Assembly: GCF_001439635.1 (NCBI RefSeq)
Contig: NZ_LMBZ01000015.1
Coordinates: 827-51,823 of the forward strand
Direction: 5' to 3'
DNA: 50,997 nt
Source of the DNA: Solibacillus cecembensis
GTDB lineage: Bacteria > Bacillota > Bacilli > Bacillales_A > Planococcaceae
Of the stretch, positions 17,146-26,101 are shown piece by piece (the stretch's first letter is position 1; the number at the start of each line of letters is the position of its first letter). The position numbers and the translations under genes are program-made. A model generated the notes under the pieces. That model worked only from the letters and a program-made list of their open reading frames with translations. It was not told the DNA's origin and did not search any database.

Positions 17146-18294
17146 TTAACGATAAAACGTAAAACCTATTAAAACACCAATGACCACAATGATCCACGGC
17201 TTTAGTTTGAATTTTACTAATAAAACAAATAAAACAATTGCCCAAAATCCATCCATTACATCTCGAACCGTTGACGTGAGGATTGGTGACATAAACGCGG
17301 CAATTAAAATACCGATGACCGCTACATTCATACCTGCCACTGCCCCGCGCAACGCTTGATGACTGCTAATGCTTGACCAAAATGGATAAGCCCCAACAAT
17401 TAATAAAAATGCCGGTAAAAAGATCGCTACTGTCGCAAGTAGAGCAATCGGAATACCCCCAATGACCATTCCTAAATAACTAGCAAACGTAAACAATGGA
17501 CCTGGTACTGCTTGCGTTAAGCCATAGCCTGCTAAAAAGGATTCCGCAGTCACGTACGTACCAACGAATTGCGATTCTAGTAAAGGTAAAACAACATGAC
17601 CTCCACCAAAAACGAGTGAACCTGCTAAATAAAACTTTTCAAATAGCACAAGCCATTCCCATTTTAAAATTTTCGCAGCAATAGGTAACCCGATTAATAG
17701 CACAAAAAATGAGGATAAAAATACAGCGCCCCATTTTTTGGAGAAAACAATACTTGGAATAGATTGACCTGGCTGTTTCAAAAATAAATAACCAATCATT
17801 GCACTACCGATAAGAACGCCAATTTGTGAATAAATCGATGTAGTGTAAAGTAATATTATCGTAACGACAATTAACAGCACATACTGCAAAGGGGTTTTCA
17901 ATATTTTCTTCCCCATATCCAAAATAGCTTGTGCAACAATCGCCACTGCTACAATTTTCAACCCTTGTAACCAACCGATATTAAATTGAAAACGTTCCAT
18001 TATGTAGACAAATGCGATGAGCATAAGGACTGATGGTAATGTAAATCCGATAAACGCGGCAATACTACCAGCTACCCCACCTTTTCGAAGCCCAATCCCC
18101 ATACCAACCTGACTCGAGGCAGGTCCGGGTAAAAACTGACTTAATGCAACTAGATCTAAATACTCTTCATCTGTCAGCCACTTCTTCTGTTTCACATATA
18201 TTTGCTGAAAATAGCCTAAATGTGCAGCCGGCCCTCCAAACGAAGTGAGTCCTAATTTTAATGATGTCCAAAAAATACTCCATAAATTGTACAA
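17146..18294 (-). CDS. chrA: Chromate (CHR family) transporter
   Basis: The 382-residue membrane protein has two homologous halves, each with the CHR pattern: SFGGPAAHLGYF near residue 20 with QFLPGPASSQVGMGIG near 60, then VFGGGHVVLPLL near 225 with QAVPGPLFTFASYLG near 255. Around ten membrane segments are expected. It exports chromate or a related anion by proton exchange. The frame extends back to 18324, but AGGAGG lies six bases before TTG 18294, which is the likely start. It is not part of this region in B. subtilis, so it belongs to an accessory insert. Confidence 0.9.
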   Translation of the reverse strand: MYNLWSIFWTSLKLGLTSFGGPAAHLGYFQQIYVKQKKWLTDEEYLDLVALSQFLPGPASSQVGMGIGLRKGGVAGSIAAFIGFTLPSVLMLIAFVYIMERFQFNIGWLQGLKIVAVAIVAQAILDMGKKILKTPLQYVLLIVVTIILLYTTSIYSQIGVLIGSAMIGYLFLKQPGQSIPSIVFSKKWGAVFLSSFFVLLIGLPIAAKILKWEWLVLFEKFYLAGSLVFGGGHVVLPLLESQFVGTYVTAESFLAGYGLTQAVPGPLFTFASYLGMVIGGIPIALLATVAIFLPAFLLIVGAYPFWSSISSHQALRGAVAGMNVAVIGILIAAFMSPILTSTVRDVMDGFWAIVLFVLLVKFKLKPWIIVVIGVLIGFTFYR

Positions 18295-18474
18295 ATTTTT
18301 CCTCCTAAAAAAGTAACATTCCAACTCTACTAGTCTTAACTTTACTAAATGTTTCCCTTTTCAAAAGTATATTTACAAAAAAATAATTATTTTTACAATA
18401 ACTTCACATATCAGCATTCTCCTGCGCTGTTTCAAATAACTTTCAAACTTTCAATGCGTCTATCCATCTTCAAT

Positions 18475-18567
18475 AATTAACCACTTCCAAGGGCACCTAT
18501 TTGTAGTTTGGGGATTCCTAAGAGCCCTGCATAGGGTACTTCTCTTCCAGTGGGAGGGGACGGTTTC
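18475..18567. repeat. GC-rich structured block beside the XRE gene
   Basis: This block directly after the stop of the XRE gene is unusually GC-rich compared with its surroundings. It contains CCCTATGCAGGG with flanking complementary AGAG/CTCT, and outer arms CCACT/AGTGG. A sequence GGGGACGGTTTCTTT resembles ends of REP-like elements linked to RAYT transposases, from memory. No transposase is visible. It starts with AATTAACCACTT, found inverted at 19510-19521 on the other side of the XRE gene. Confidence 0.35.
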
Positions 18568-18568
18568 T

Positions 18569-19357
18569 TTAAAATTCATCCAGCTTTTTTCTCATCTTCC
18601 TTTGAAATTTAAAGAAAATTCTATTGGTATATATATCGTTTTTCGCTAATAGTTTATATGCGTCAAGCTGGTTTGAAGTTCGTATTGAAATGTAGATACC
18701 AATTGCAATTATTCCAATACATATCGGATAATAAGGCAATAAAAATTCAGAAGTAATAAACCTTCTTTCGATTCCTATGGCTAATATTCCAGCAACAAAT
18801 AAACCGGAACCCACTAGATTAATAACGAAATATCTTTTCTTTAAATTTTCGTATCTAGCAGTCAATTCTTTTAGGTATTTTTCATCAAACAGCAAGGGCT
18901 CTGTTTTTAATACTTTATATTGATTTTCTTCAATAAACGATGTTGATACAAACATCCCAATACCGAATGTAGCTAATAGGATAGTTGGGATAATATAGAT
19001 TGTTGGGTCTTGATTAAATAGGAAATAGGGGATAATGGATAACGCGATTAAGAAATAACCTAACGCTAAATATTTTGAAACCTTATGTGCAGACAATAAA
19101 TATCCTTCTGCCATTTCCTTGTTAACATAATATCCTGCGTTTTTATCATTGCTTGGCTCAACAGAATCCTTTAACAAATAGTCGATGGAAACCTCAAAAA
19201 TATTTCCAATCATAAGAACCTTTTCTGTCTCGGGGTAACCTTGGCCATTTTCCCATTTACTAATTGCTTGTCTTGTTGTATTTAGTTTTTCTGCTAAGGC
19301 TTCTTGGGAAAGTCCTTTTTCTTTTCTTAATTTAAAAAGTTTCTCTCCAAATGTCAT
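18569..19357 (-). CDS. XRE regulator with membrane domain
   Basis: The 262-residue protein joins an XRE helix-turn-helix (about 6-62; GLSQEALAEKLNTTRQAISKW) to a C-terminal part with four predicted membrane segments (about 95-112, 120-138, 175-193, 202-222). This layout is common in Bacilli for membrane-anchored regulators that sense envelope or metabolic state. The target may be the next small membrane gene or itself. An operator-like palindrome lies upstream at 19409-19427. AAAGGAG precedes the ATG. Confidence 0.8.
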   Translation of the reverse strand: MTFGEKLFKLRKEKGLSQEALAEKLNTTRQAISKWENGQGYPETEKVLMIGNIFEVSIDYLLKDSVEPSNDKNAGYYVNKEMAEGYLLSAHKVSKYLALGYFLIALSIIPYFLFNQDPTIYIIPTILLATFGIGMFVSTSFIEENQYKVLKTEPLLFDEKYLKELTARYENLKKRYFVINLVGSGLFVAGILAIGIERRFITSEFLLPYYPICIGIIAIGIYISIRTSNQLDAYKLLAKNDIYTNRIFFKFQRKMRKKLDEF

Positions 19358-19408
19358 TTGTACGAACTCCTTTAAATGTAAGTTTATATATATTGTAACA
19401 AATTTCCT

Positions 19409-19427
19409 TTACGTATTAACAACGTAA
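19409..19427. promoter_or_regulatory. Operator-like palindrome upstream of the XRE gene
   Basis: Arms TTACGT and ACGTAA, separated by seven bases, lie about 50 bases upstream of the XRE start, near TTGTTA/TACAAT promoter-like sequences on the minus strand. Autoregulation is likely but unproven. Confidence 0.45.
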
Positions 19428-19560
19428 GTAAGCTATATATTCAAATAATTTAGGGGGGACGTATTTAATCGCCCCAAATTCCTCTGCTTCCATGTTACCT
19501 TAAGCGTTAAAGTGGTTAATTGAATTCACGCAATTCCCCCAGCGTACTTCCCCCTATTTG

Positions 19561-19740
19561 TTACTCCCGATCTTCTTTTAATTTAGACATACCAAATATT
19601 ATAGCAGCAATGAGGAACCCTAAAAAAACTACTATATTTGATATCGGCTCGCTAATTCTTGGTATTGAATTCAGGTAAATTTTCAAAAAGACTAATAATC
19701 CTAACATAAAAATAATTACTGCGACTTTCATTTTATTCAT
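19561..19740 (-). CDS. Small membrane protein, 59 residues
   Basis: Two predicted membrane segments (about 6-24 and 33-53) and a charged C-terminus (SKLKEDRE) make up this product. GGAGG lies seven bases before ATG 19740; the longer frame from TTG 19755 begins inside that ribosome site and is not used. It is read toward the XRE gene with about 200 bases between. I recognise no family. Confidence 0.65.
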   Translation of the reverse strand: MNKMKVAVIIFMLGLLVFLKIYLNSIPRISEPISNIVVFLGFLIAAIIFGMSKLKEDRE

Positions 19741-19885
19741 GATTTTTTCCTCCAATAGTAAATTTTATTGCTACCCTCACTTTAGAAAAATATTGCTTTC
19801 GATTCTACCATCTTGGGGATGCATTTCGTCAACTTGTGGTTGCATTTATGTAATCCAGTGCATTTTGTATAAAACTTTGGGAATT

Positions 19886-19918
19886 AAAAAGGACATAGCT
19901 TATTTCACTATGTCCTTT
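19886..19918 (-). terminator. Terminator downstream of spoVID
   Basis: Arms AAAGGACATAG and CTATGTCCTTT with a nine-base loop give a T-run on the minus strand. This is the first terminator after spoVID, 300 bases beyond its stop, so the spoVID transcript would cover the plus-strand gene at 20051-20242 in antisense. Confidence 0.7.
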
Positions 19919-20050
19919 CTCCTATAAGATTTTGTTTGATGCCTTTATCATTTTTTCCTTGCACCTTCAAAACCATTTCAAAATCCAATGCGTCACTTTT
20001 TCACTTCATGGCCTTATCATGCATATACTAATAAAAAGGAGATGATGAAA

Positions 20051-20242
20051 ATGCGGAAAGGTTATAATCCATATTTACTCCCACCTTGGTTGCGGAAAAC
20101 TCGTTTTTTTATTAAAAATTGCATCATCCCAATAACGGTTTTTCAAGCTGTCCGAACAATCTTTTTCCCGACAACCTTCGATATTATTATACTCGTTATT
20201 CTAATCGGGCTTAGTTATTTATTCACTTGTGATTATCTCTAG
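20051..20242 (+). CDS. Small membrane protein, 63 residues
   Basis: The product begins MRKGYNPYLLPPWLRKTRFF and has one or two hydrophobic segments (about 25-38 and 43-60). AAGGAG lies nine bases before ATG 20051; other in-frame ATGs at 20042 and 20045 are too close to it. The 3' end overlaps the end of spoVID on the opposite strand by 20 bases. In B. subtilis ysxE follows spoVID here; this protein is unrelated to it. Confidence 0.6.
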   Translation: MRKGYNPYLLPPWLRKTRFFIKNCIIPITVFQAVRTIFFPTTFDIIILVILIGLSYLFTCDYL

Positions 20243-21035
20243 CTTTTGGAGTGATAACTTGATGTACTTTATACGCCTCAGAAAGGTCTCGATAAAAATC
20301 ATCTGATGGTACCGTATACATCAATTCTCCCTCCAGTTGCTTTGGAGATTCCGCCACTTCATTTATTTCATTCAATACCAACGTTTCCCTCACTTCACGA
20401 GTTTCTGCTTTTGCACTCACTACAGGGGTTTCTGAAATTACATTTACTTTTTTGTTTTCTGAAATTGCTGCCACTTCTTGAGTTTCCGAGATTACTGCCA
20501 CTTCATCGGTTTCTGAAATTGCTACCACTTCTTGAGTTTCCGAAATTGCTGCCACTTCATGAATTTCTGAAATTGCAGGCAGTTCTACTTTTTGTTCAAT
20601 ATTTTTCACGACAATTTCTTGTGTGTCGATTTTTTCCACGACATAATCTTCAAATTGACACCTAACATTCCACTTTACTTGACACCCTCCATCAAATACC
20701 GCACTTTGTTCTCCTTCAATTGAGACTTTCACACCATCAAGTTGTTTCGCTGTATCTGGTAAATCAATGCTAAAAGGTAAGGCATATTCAAAATAGCCCA
20801 CGTTATTATTAAAATCCAAATCCTCAATATATGTTCCTTTTTGTGATGCTGCTTCCGCTCCCTCATTAAAAGCCACTTCTACAGCAAAATGATAAATACC
20901 ATTTAATCGCATCGAATTGTCGAGTTCAATCGGTACCCATTGTGGCGAAATTTTTACTGACTGTACTTCTGCTACAGATCCTAAATTGTTTGGAAAAAAG
21001 AAGTACTCATCCATTTCCCAGGAAATATCCTTCAT
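20223..21035 (-). CDS. spoVID: SpoVID-like spore coat protein, truncated in LysM
   Basis: The 270-residue protein follows hemL, the position of spoVID in B. subtilis, where SpoVID (about 575 residues) anchors coat encasement. Residues 1 to about 150 match the N-terminal strand-rich domain (CQVKWNVRCQ and FFFPNNLGSV regions). Residues about 160-215 are five or six copies of a ten-residue unit like AISETQEVVA. The C-terminus YTVPSDDFYRDLSEAYKV looks like the first half of a LysM motif, then the frame stops. The rest of LysM is missing in all frames downstream. GGGGGG precedes the ATG. It may be a working short form or a decaying gene. Confidence 0.75.
   Translation of the reverse strand: MKDISWEMDEYFFFPNNLGSVAEVQSVKISPQWVPIELDNSMRLNGIYHFAVEVAFNEGAEAASQKGTYIEDLDFNNNVGYFEYALPFSIDLPDTAKQLDGVKVSIEGEQSAVFDGGCQVKWNVRCQFEDYVVEKIDTQEIVVKNIEQKVELPAISEIHEVAAISETQEVVAISETDEVAVISETQEVAAISENKKVNVISETPVVSAKAETREVRETLVLNEINEVAESPKQLEGELMYTVPSDDFYRDLSEAYKVHQVITPKARDNHK
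20400..20590. repeat. Tandem 30-base repeats in spoVID
   Basis: A unit of about 30 bases, encoding ten residues with the core ISET, is repeated five to six times with variation. Copies nearest the centre are most alike. Such repeats tend to change copy number. Confidence 0.7.
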
Positions 21036-21154
21036 CTAATCCCCCCTCGAATAACTCTATGTGCAATCTATTCTATTTATGATGAACTTTATGCTATCGA
21101 CATATTACGTGCTTTACTAGAGAATTTCCCAAACCGTATGTACGTAATAAATGA

Positions 21155-21192
21155 AAAAATGACATCTCGACCCTAAGGTGAAATGTCATTTT
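21155..21192 (-). terminator. Terminator after hemL
   Basis: Arms AATGACAT and ATGTCATT, extended inward by CC/GG pairs, are followed on the minus strand by TTTTTTC. It closes the hem operon before spoVID. Confidence 0.7.
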
Positions 21193-21203
21193 ATTAATTC
21201 GTA

Positions 21204-22493
21204 TTATCGTGCTAATTTCTCAAACACCTTATGGAAGGCTTGTACCGTTTTTGCGATATGCGCTTCTGTATGTGCTGTCGAAATAAATAACCCTTCAAAT
21301 TGAGATGGTGGTAAGAAAATACCTTCTTCCGCCATTAATTTAAAGTATTCCGCAAATAATGCTAAATCCGAAGTTTTCGCCGTTTCAAAATCAATAACAT
21401 CTTCGTTCGTGAAGAAAAAGCCAATCATCGACCCTGCACGATTTACAGTGTGTGGAATATTGTATTTTGATGCCGCTTCACGGAAACCAGCTTCTAATTG
21501 GTCACCCAACTTGCGAAAATATGTGTATGTTTCTTCATTTAAACGTGATAATGTTTCATAGCCCGCTGTCATCGCAAGTGGGTTTCCTGATAACGTACCC
21601 GCTTGATAAATCGGACCTGCTGGCGCAATATTTTCCATGATTTCACGTTTCCCGCCAAATGCACCAACTGGTAAACCACCACCAATTACTTTCCCAAGGC
21701 AAGTAAGGTCTGGTTTAATACCAAAGTATTCTTGTGCACAACCATAATCAACACGGAAACCAGTCATCACTTCATCAAAAATTAACACCGTACCATTTTC
21801 TTCTGTTAGCTTACGTAAGCCTTCTAAAAAGCCTGGTTGTGGGGGAACAACGCCCATATTTCCTGCAACGGGTTCTAAAATAACAGCCGCTAATTCTTGA
21901 CCATATTTTTCAAATACTAATTTTGCTGATTCTAAATCATTGTACGCAACCGTTAACGTATTTTTGGCAACATCCGCTGGTACACCCGGAGAATCTGGTA
22001 AGCCTAGTGTAGCAACACCTGAACCTGCTTTAATTAGTAATGAATCTCCGTGTCCATGATAAGAACCTTCGAATTTTAAAATTTTGTCGCGTCCTGTATA
22101 ACCGCGCGCTAAACGCAGCGCTGACATCGTTGCTTCTGTTCCAGATGAAACAAAACGAATCATTTCGACAGATGGTAAACGGTCCAATACTAATTTCGCT
22201 AATTTATTTTCAGATAAAGTAGGCGCACCAAATGAAGCACCTTTTGCCGCTTGCTGTTGAATAGCAGCGACAACTTCCGGATGTGCATGTCCTAAAATAA
22301 GTGGTCCCCATGATAAAACATAGTCAATATATTCATTGCCATCAATATCTTTAATAACAGCGCCTGAACCAGATTCCATAAAAATTGGCTCTAAGTTAAC
22401 CGATTTAAATGCTCGTACAGGTGAATTTACGCCACCCGGCATTAAATCCACTGCTTCTGTAAATGCTGCTTTAGAATTTTCATAAGTACGCAT
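21204..22493 (-). CDS. hemL: Glutamate-1-semialdehyde aminomutase
   Basis: The 429-residue PLP enzyme makes 5-aminolevulinate from glutamate-1-semialdehyde, completing the C5 route begun by HemA. The PLP lysine is in [17 protein letters not shown] near residue 267; the cofactor-holding [17 protein letters not shown] is near 123. GGAGG lies ten bases before ATG 22493, preferred over the upstream frame to 22520. The stop of hemB is two bases away, so the genes are co-transcribed. Confidence 0.96.
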   Translation of the reverse strand: MRTYENSKAAFTEAVDLMPGGVNSPVRAFKSVNLEPIFMESGSGAVIKDIDGNEYIDYVLSWGPLILGHAHPEVVAAIQQQAAKGASFGAPTLSENKLAKLVLDRLPSVEMIRFVSSGTEATMSALRLARGYTGRDKILKFEGSYHGHGDSLLIKAGSGVATLGLPDSPGVPADVAKNTLTVAYNDLESAKLVFEKYGQELAAVILEPVAGNMGVVPPQPGFLEGLRKLTEENGTVLIFDEVMTGFRVDYGCAQEYFGIKPDLTCLGKVIGGGLPVGAFGGKREIMENIAPAGPIYQAGTLSGNPLAMTAGYETLSRLNEETYTYFRKLGDQLEAGFREAASKYNIPHTVNRAGSMIGFFFTNEDVIDFETAKTSDLALFAEYFKLMAEEGIFLPPSQFEGLFISTAHTEAHIAKTVQAFHKVFEKLAR

Positions 22494-22495
22494 AA

Positions 22496-23476
22496 TTAAT
22501 TTTCCTCCAACCAACGACACACGTCTTTTGCGTGGTACGTAATAATTAAATCGGATCCTGCACGCTTCATGCCAAGCAATGTTTCTAAAACAACCGCTTT
22601 TTCATTAATCCAACCATTCCCTGCAGCAGCTTTCACCATCGAATATTCACCCGACACATTATAAGCAACAACTGGGACTGGGAAGCTATTTTTCACATCA
22701 CGGATAATGTCCATATAAGCGAGCGCTGGCTTCACGATTAAGAAATCAGCCCCCTCGTCAATATCGGAAGTCGCTTCACGAATTGCTTCCATACGATTAG
22801 ACGGGTCCATTTGATACGTTTTACGATCACCAAATTTCGGTGCACCATCCGCAGCTTCACGGAATGGTCCATAATAGCTCGATGCGTATTTCACAGCGTA
22901 AGACATAATTGGAATATGCTCAAAGCCTGCTGCGTCTAAACCTGCACGAATCGCTGTCACGAAACCGTCCATCATGTTCGAGGGTGCAATAATATCCGCG
23001 CCTGCCTGTGCTTGTGAAACAGCTGTTCGTGCTAACACATCAAGTGATGGGTCATTTAAAATCTGATCGCCTTCTACGACACCACAGTGACCGTGATCAG
23101 TAAATTCACATAAGCATGTATCCGCAATGACTAATAGCTCCGGATGACGCGCCTTAATAAGACGAGTTGCCTCTTGTACAATGCCATGATTATGGAATGC
23201 GCCCGTACCAACAGCATCCTTTTCAGCTGGAATCCCGAATAATAATACCGCGCGAATGCCTAATGCGACGATTTCATCAACTTCTGTCGCTAAATTATCT
23301 AAAGAAAGCTGAAATACACCCGGCATAGAGCTTACTTCATTTTTAATATTGTCGCCTTCAATAATAAATAATGGATAAATTAAATCTTCTTTGTGTAAGT
23401 AAGTTTCTTTTACTAATGCACGCATACCCGCACTTTGACGTAGGCGGCGATGACGTTGGAAAAATAGTTCAGTCAT
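22496..23476 (-). CDS. hemB: Porphobilinogen synthase
   Basis: The 326-residue enzyme condenses two 5-aminolevulinates to porphobilinogen. The metal-binding Cys region [14 protein letters not shown] is near residue 120, and the Schiff-base lysines are in [16 protein letters not shown] near 197 and [12 protein letters not shown] near 248. The start ATG overlaps the hemD stop (ATGA), a coupled arrangement. Confidence 0.96.
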   Translation of the reverse strand: MTELFFQRHRRLRQSAGMRALVKETYLHKEDLIYPLFIIEGDNIKNEVSSMPGVFQLSLDNLATEVDEIVALGIRAVLLFGIPAEKDAVGTGAFHNHGIVQEATRLIKARHPELLVIADTCLCEFTDHGHCGVVEGDQILNDPSLDVLARTAVSQAQAGADIIAPSNMMDGFVTAIRAGLDAAGFEHIPIMSYAVKYASSYYGPFREAADGAPKFGDRKTYQMDPSNRMEAIREATSDIDEGADFLIVKPALAYMDIIRDVKNSFPVPVVAYNVSGEYSMVKAAAGNGWINEKAVVLETLLGMKRAGSDLIITYHAKDVCRWLEEN

Positions 23477-24216
23477 AGTTTTGTTTCCTCCAAAATAAGT
23501 TGTTCAATAACAGCCTTCATCGTATAAGTTTGTGGCTGGACAATTGGTGTAATGTCATATTTCGCTAAAGCTTGTGTCGTTACATGACCAATCGTTGCAA
23601 ATTTGATGAATCGCCAATCTATCATCGGGACAATTTCCTGTGCATACATTTCAACAGCAGACGGACTCGCAAAAATGACAATCGGTTCAGGTTCTGCAAT
23701 TAATGCTTCATGAAGTGATTGAACATGCTTAGTAGATGGTACCGTTTCATAAACCGTCCATTCATCTGCACCTATACCATCCTTAATTGTCGACTTCGCA
23801 AGACTTCCACGTAAAAATAGCGCACGGCCTTCACACTTGAATTGTTGTACAAATACATCGGCACTATACACAGTAGGCATAAAATGATACGCCAATTCGT
23901 GTTGTTGTAAGCTTTCGGCAGTTCGCTCACCAACGACCGCAATTTTACACTGAATCGTGGATGCCGATAACCCAAAACGTTTTAATTTCGCAACAAATGC
24001 ACTTACCGCATTTTGACTCGTAAAAATAAGCCAGTCATAGTCATTGCATTGTGTAAGACGCATTTCATCCTCATCTGACACGATTTCTTGCGTTTCAATA
24101 AGCGGAAACATTTTCACTTGCCCACCATTTGCTTCAATATAAGGTGCAATCGTTTGTATTTTGTGCGAACCAGTCAAAATAATCGTTTTACCTGCTAATG
24201 GCAAATTACTCGGCAT
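23473..24216 (-). CDS. hemD: Uroporphyrinogen-III synthase
   Basis: The 247-residue enzyme closes hydroxymethylbilane to uroporphyrinogen III. The family diverges strongly; recognisable points are [13 protein letters not shown] near residue 64, [10 protein letters not shown] near 90, [13 protein letters not shown] near 175 and [12 protein letters not shown] near 200. It overlaps the hemC end by 11 bases and the hemB start by 4. Position within hemCDB supports the call. Confidence 0.92.
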   Translation of the reverse strand: MPSNLPLAGKTIILTGSHKIQTIAPYIEANGGQVKMFPLIETQEIVSDEDEMRLTQCNDYDWLIFTSQNAVSAFVAKLKRFGLSASTIQCKIAVVGERTAESLQQHELAYHFMPTVYSADVFVQQFKCEGRALFLRGSLAKSTIKDGIGADEWTVYETVPSTKHVQSLHEALIAEPEPIVIFASPSAVEMYAQEIVPMIDWRFIKFATIGHVTTQALAKYDITPIVQPQTYTMKAVIEQLILEETKL

Positions 24217-25138
24217 CCAACTCAGCCTTTACTTTTTGAATTAAGTCAAATGCTCCTTGCTCCGTCAAAACCCTGGCAACTTCTTTTCCAACAGCATCTG
24301 CATTAGTACCAGTTACAGTCTCCTTAAAGAAAATAGAGGCGTCCGGTGCTGCAACTAAACCTGTTAATGTAATTGAATCCTCGTCCAATGTCGCAAAGCC
24401 TGCAATCGGCACTTGGCATCCGCCATCCATCGCTGCTAAAAACGAACGTTCGGCATGAGCTGCTTGCCAAGTCGGTGCATCTGTCAATTTCGCTAATTGC
24501 TCTAATAATTCCGCATCATCCCCGCGGCATTCAATGCCAAGTGAACCTTGTGCAACAGCAGGTAGACAAATATCGATATCTAAATACTCTGTGACAACTT
24601 CATCACTCCAGCCAAGACGTTTTAAGCCAGCTGCCGCTAAAATAATCGCATCATATTCTTCTGTTTCTAATTTATTTAAACGCGTATCAACATTTCCACG
24701 AATCCATTTAATTTCTAGGTCAGGACGCACTTGTAAAAGCTGTGCACTACGGCGTAACGAGCTCGTACCAACGACTGCTCCTTGTTGCAAATCTGCAAAC
24801 TTCACATGACCTTTTGAAATAAAAGCATCACGCGCATCTTCACGTGGTGGAATACAGCCAATGACAAGACCTTCTGGCAATACAGCTGGCATATCTTTCA
24901 TAGAATGCACAGCAAAATCGATTTCTTTATCATATAATGCTTGCTCAATTTCTTTAACAAAAAGCCCTTTACCGCCAACTTTTGACAATTGGACATCTAA
25001 AATACGGTCACCCTTTGTCACGATTTCTTGTATTTCAAATTCAAATGGAACGCCCGCAGCTTTTAACTCATTAATAAACCATTTCGTTTGCGTTAAAGCT
25101 AATTTACTTTTTCGTGAACCGACAATAATTTTTCTCAA
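24206..25138 (-). CDS. hemC: Hydroxymethylbilane synthase
   Basis: The 310-residue enzyme polymerises four porphobilinogens. The N-terminal [19 protein letters not shown] near residue 80, and the cofactor-attachment Cys in [10 protein letters not shown] near 241 are all present. The start is TTG 25138 with GGAG four bases upstream; the first residues [17 protein letters not shown] match the family start. Confidence 0.96.
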   Translation of the reverse strand: MRKIIVGSRKSKLALTQTKWFINELKAAGVPFEFEIQEIVTKGDRILDVQLSKVGGKGLFVKEIEQALYDKEIDFAVHSMKDMPAVLPEGLVIGCIPPREDARDAFISKGHVKFADLQQGAVVGTSSLRRSAQLLQVRPDLEIKWIRGNVDTRLNKLETEEYDAIILAAAGLKRLGWSDEVVTEYLDIDICLPAVAQGSLGIECRGDDAELLEQLAKLTDAPTWQAAHAERSFLAAMDGGCQVPIAGFATLDEDSITLTGLVAAPDASIFFKETVTGTNADAVGKEVARVLTEQGAFDLIQKVKAELDAE

Positions 25139-25156
25139 AATACTCCGACCTCTCTA

Positions 25157-25984
25157 TTAGACCCATAAATGGAAATTCGATAATTTGCTGCCAAGAAAGA
25201 AATTAACAACAACGAGTAAAAATAAATACACTTGCACCCATGCAAATGTTACACCAACCAATTTTCCATTGCGATGTAATAATAAAATAACTAAATACAC
25301 AACAGATACAATAAATGAACTAATAATTTTCACATCGAAAACAGAAAGCCCTTCCAATGTCATATAAGCCCATTCTAACCCTAAAATAAGGCTAATAAGG
25401 AGCAAGGGCACACCGACTAAATTCGAATAACTGATCCACTTACTCATCTGTTGAAGACTTGGTAGCCTCGACCATAAATGATTCAGCTTCTTCTGTTTTA
25501 ATATACGATATAAAATTAAATACAAAATCGAAAAAACAAAGGATAATGAAAAAGCTGCATAAGAAACAATGGCAAAGCTAATATGTATAAGCAACATCTC
25601 TGAAACAAGCGATTCTCCGACAATTTGAGTTGCCGTATTAGGCGCAAATAAATGGATTGTCACAAAAATGAAACTTAAAACATTAACAAAAAATACCGGT
25701 AAATCGACACGGGCAATACAATGCAGCACGATTGATAATGTTGTTAGAAGCCACGCATAAAAATAGACACCTTCAAATAAGGACAATACCGGGAATCGTT
25801 TTGTGTCGACTATATACAAGACAAGGAATACGGTTTGCATAATCCAAACAATGGATACAAACCAAAAAGCCACCCTTCTTGCTTTTAAATTTTTATAAAA
25901 ATAATCAATAAAATAAAGCACGATACTAAGCGCATAAAGAATAATCATGAGCTCATATAATCTAGCCATCGCTACTTCCGTCAT
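25157..25984 (-). CDS. hemX: HemX, CcsA-type membrane protein
   Basis: The 275-residue protein has about eight membrane segments and the cytochrome c assembly (CcsA/ResC) pattern, including conserved His-rich loop residues and the WAY motif (GLEWAYMTLEG) near residue 207. In Bacillus HemX lowers the cellular amount of HemA. TTG 25990 is also in frame, but AGAAGG six bases before ATG 25984 favours the latter. It lies between hemA and hemC as in B. subtilis. Confidence 0.9.
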   Translation of the reverse strand: MTEVAMARLYELMIILYALSIVLYFIDYFYKNLKARRVAFWFVSIVWIMQTVFLVLYIVDTKRFPVLSLFEGVYFYAWLLTTLSIVLHCIARVDLPVFFVNVLSFIFVTIHLFAPNTATQIVGESLVSEMLLIHISFAIVSYAAFSLSFVFSILYLILYRILKQKKLNHLWSRLPSLQQMSKWISYSNLVGVPLLLISLILGLEWAYMTLEGLSVFDVKIISSFIVSVVYLVILLLHRNGKLVGVTFAWVQVYLFLLVVVNFFLGSKLSNFHLWV

Positions 25985-26025
25985 ACGCAACCTTCTCCTA
26001 AAAAAACTTCTCTATAGTTGGATAA

Positions 26026-26082
26026 TAAAAAAAAGCGTCTCCTATATCTATAATTTTACCATATAGATACGAAAACGCTTCT
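26026..26082 (-). terminator. Terminator or attenuator between hemA and hemX
   Basis: On the minus strand, outer arms AAGCGT/ACGCTT and inner arms TATCTATA/TATAGATA form a long hairpin followed by eight T. It lies inside the hem operon, so part of the hemA message probably ends here. Confidence 0.75.
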
Positions 26083-26101
26083 GAACACTTATGTCTCTAG
26101 C

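Noticed and set aside
19461..19560. 24-codon minus-strand frame starting MEAEEFGAIKYVPPK
   Set aside because: Weak ribosome site and no recognised relatives; could be a decayed fragment but cannot be supported.
20306..20665. 119-codon plus-strand frame over spoVID repeats
   Set aside because: A shadow of the tandem repeats; leucine-rich composition arises from the complementary repeat.
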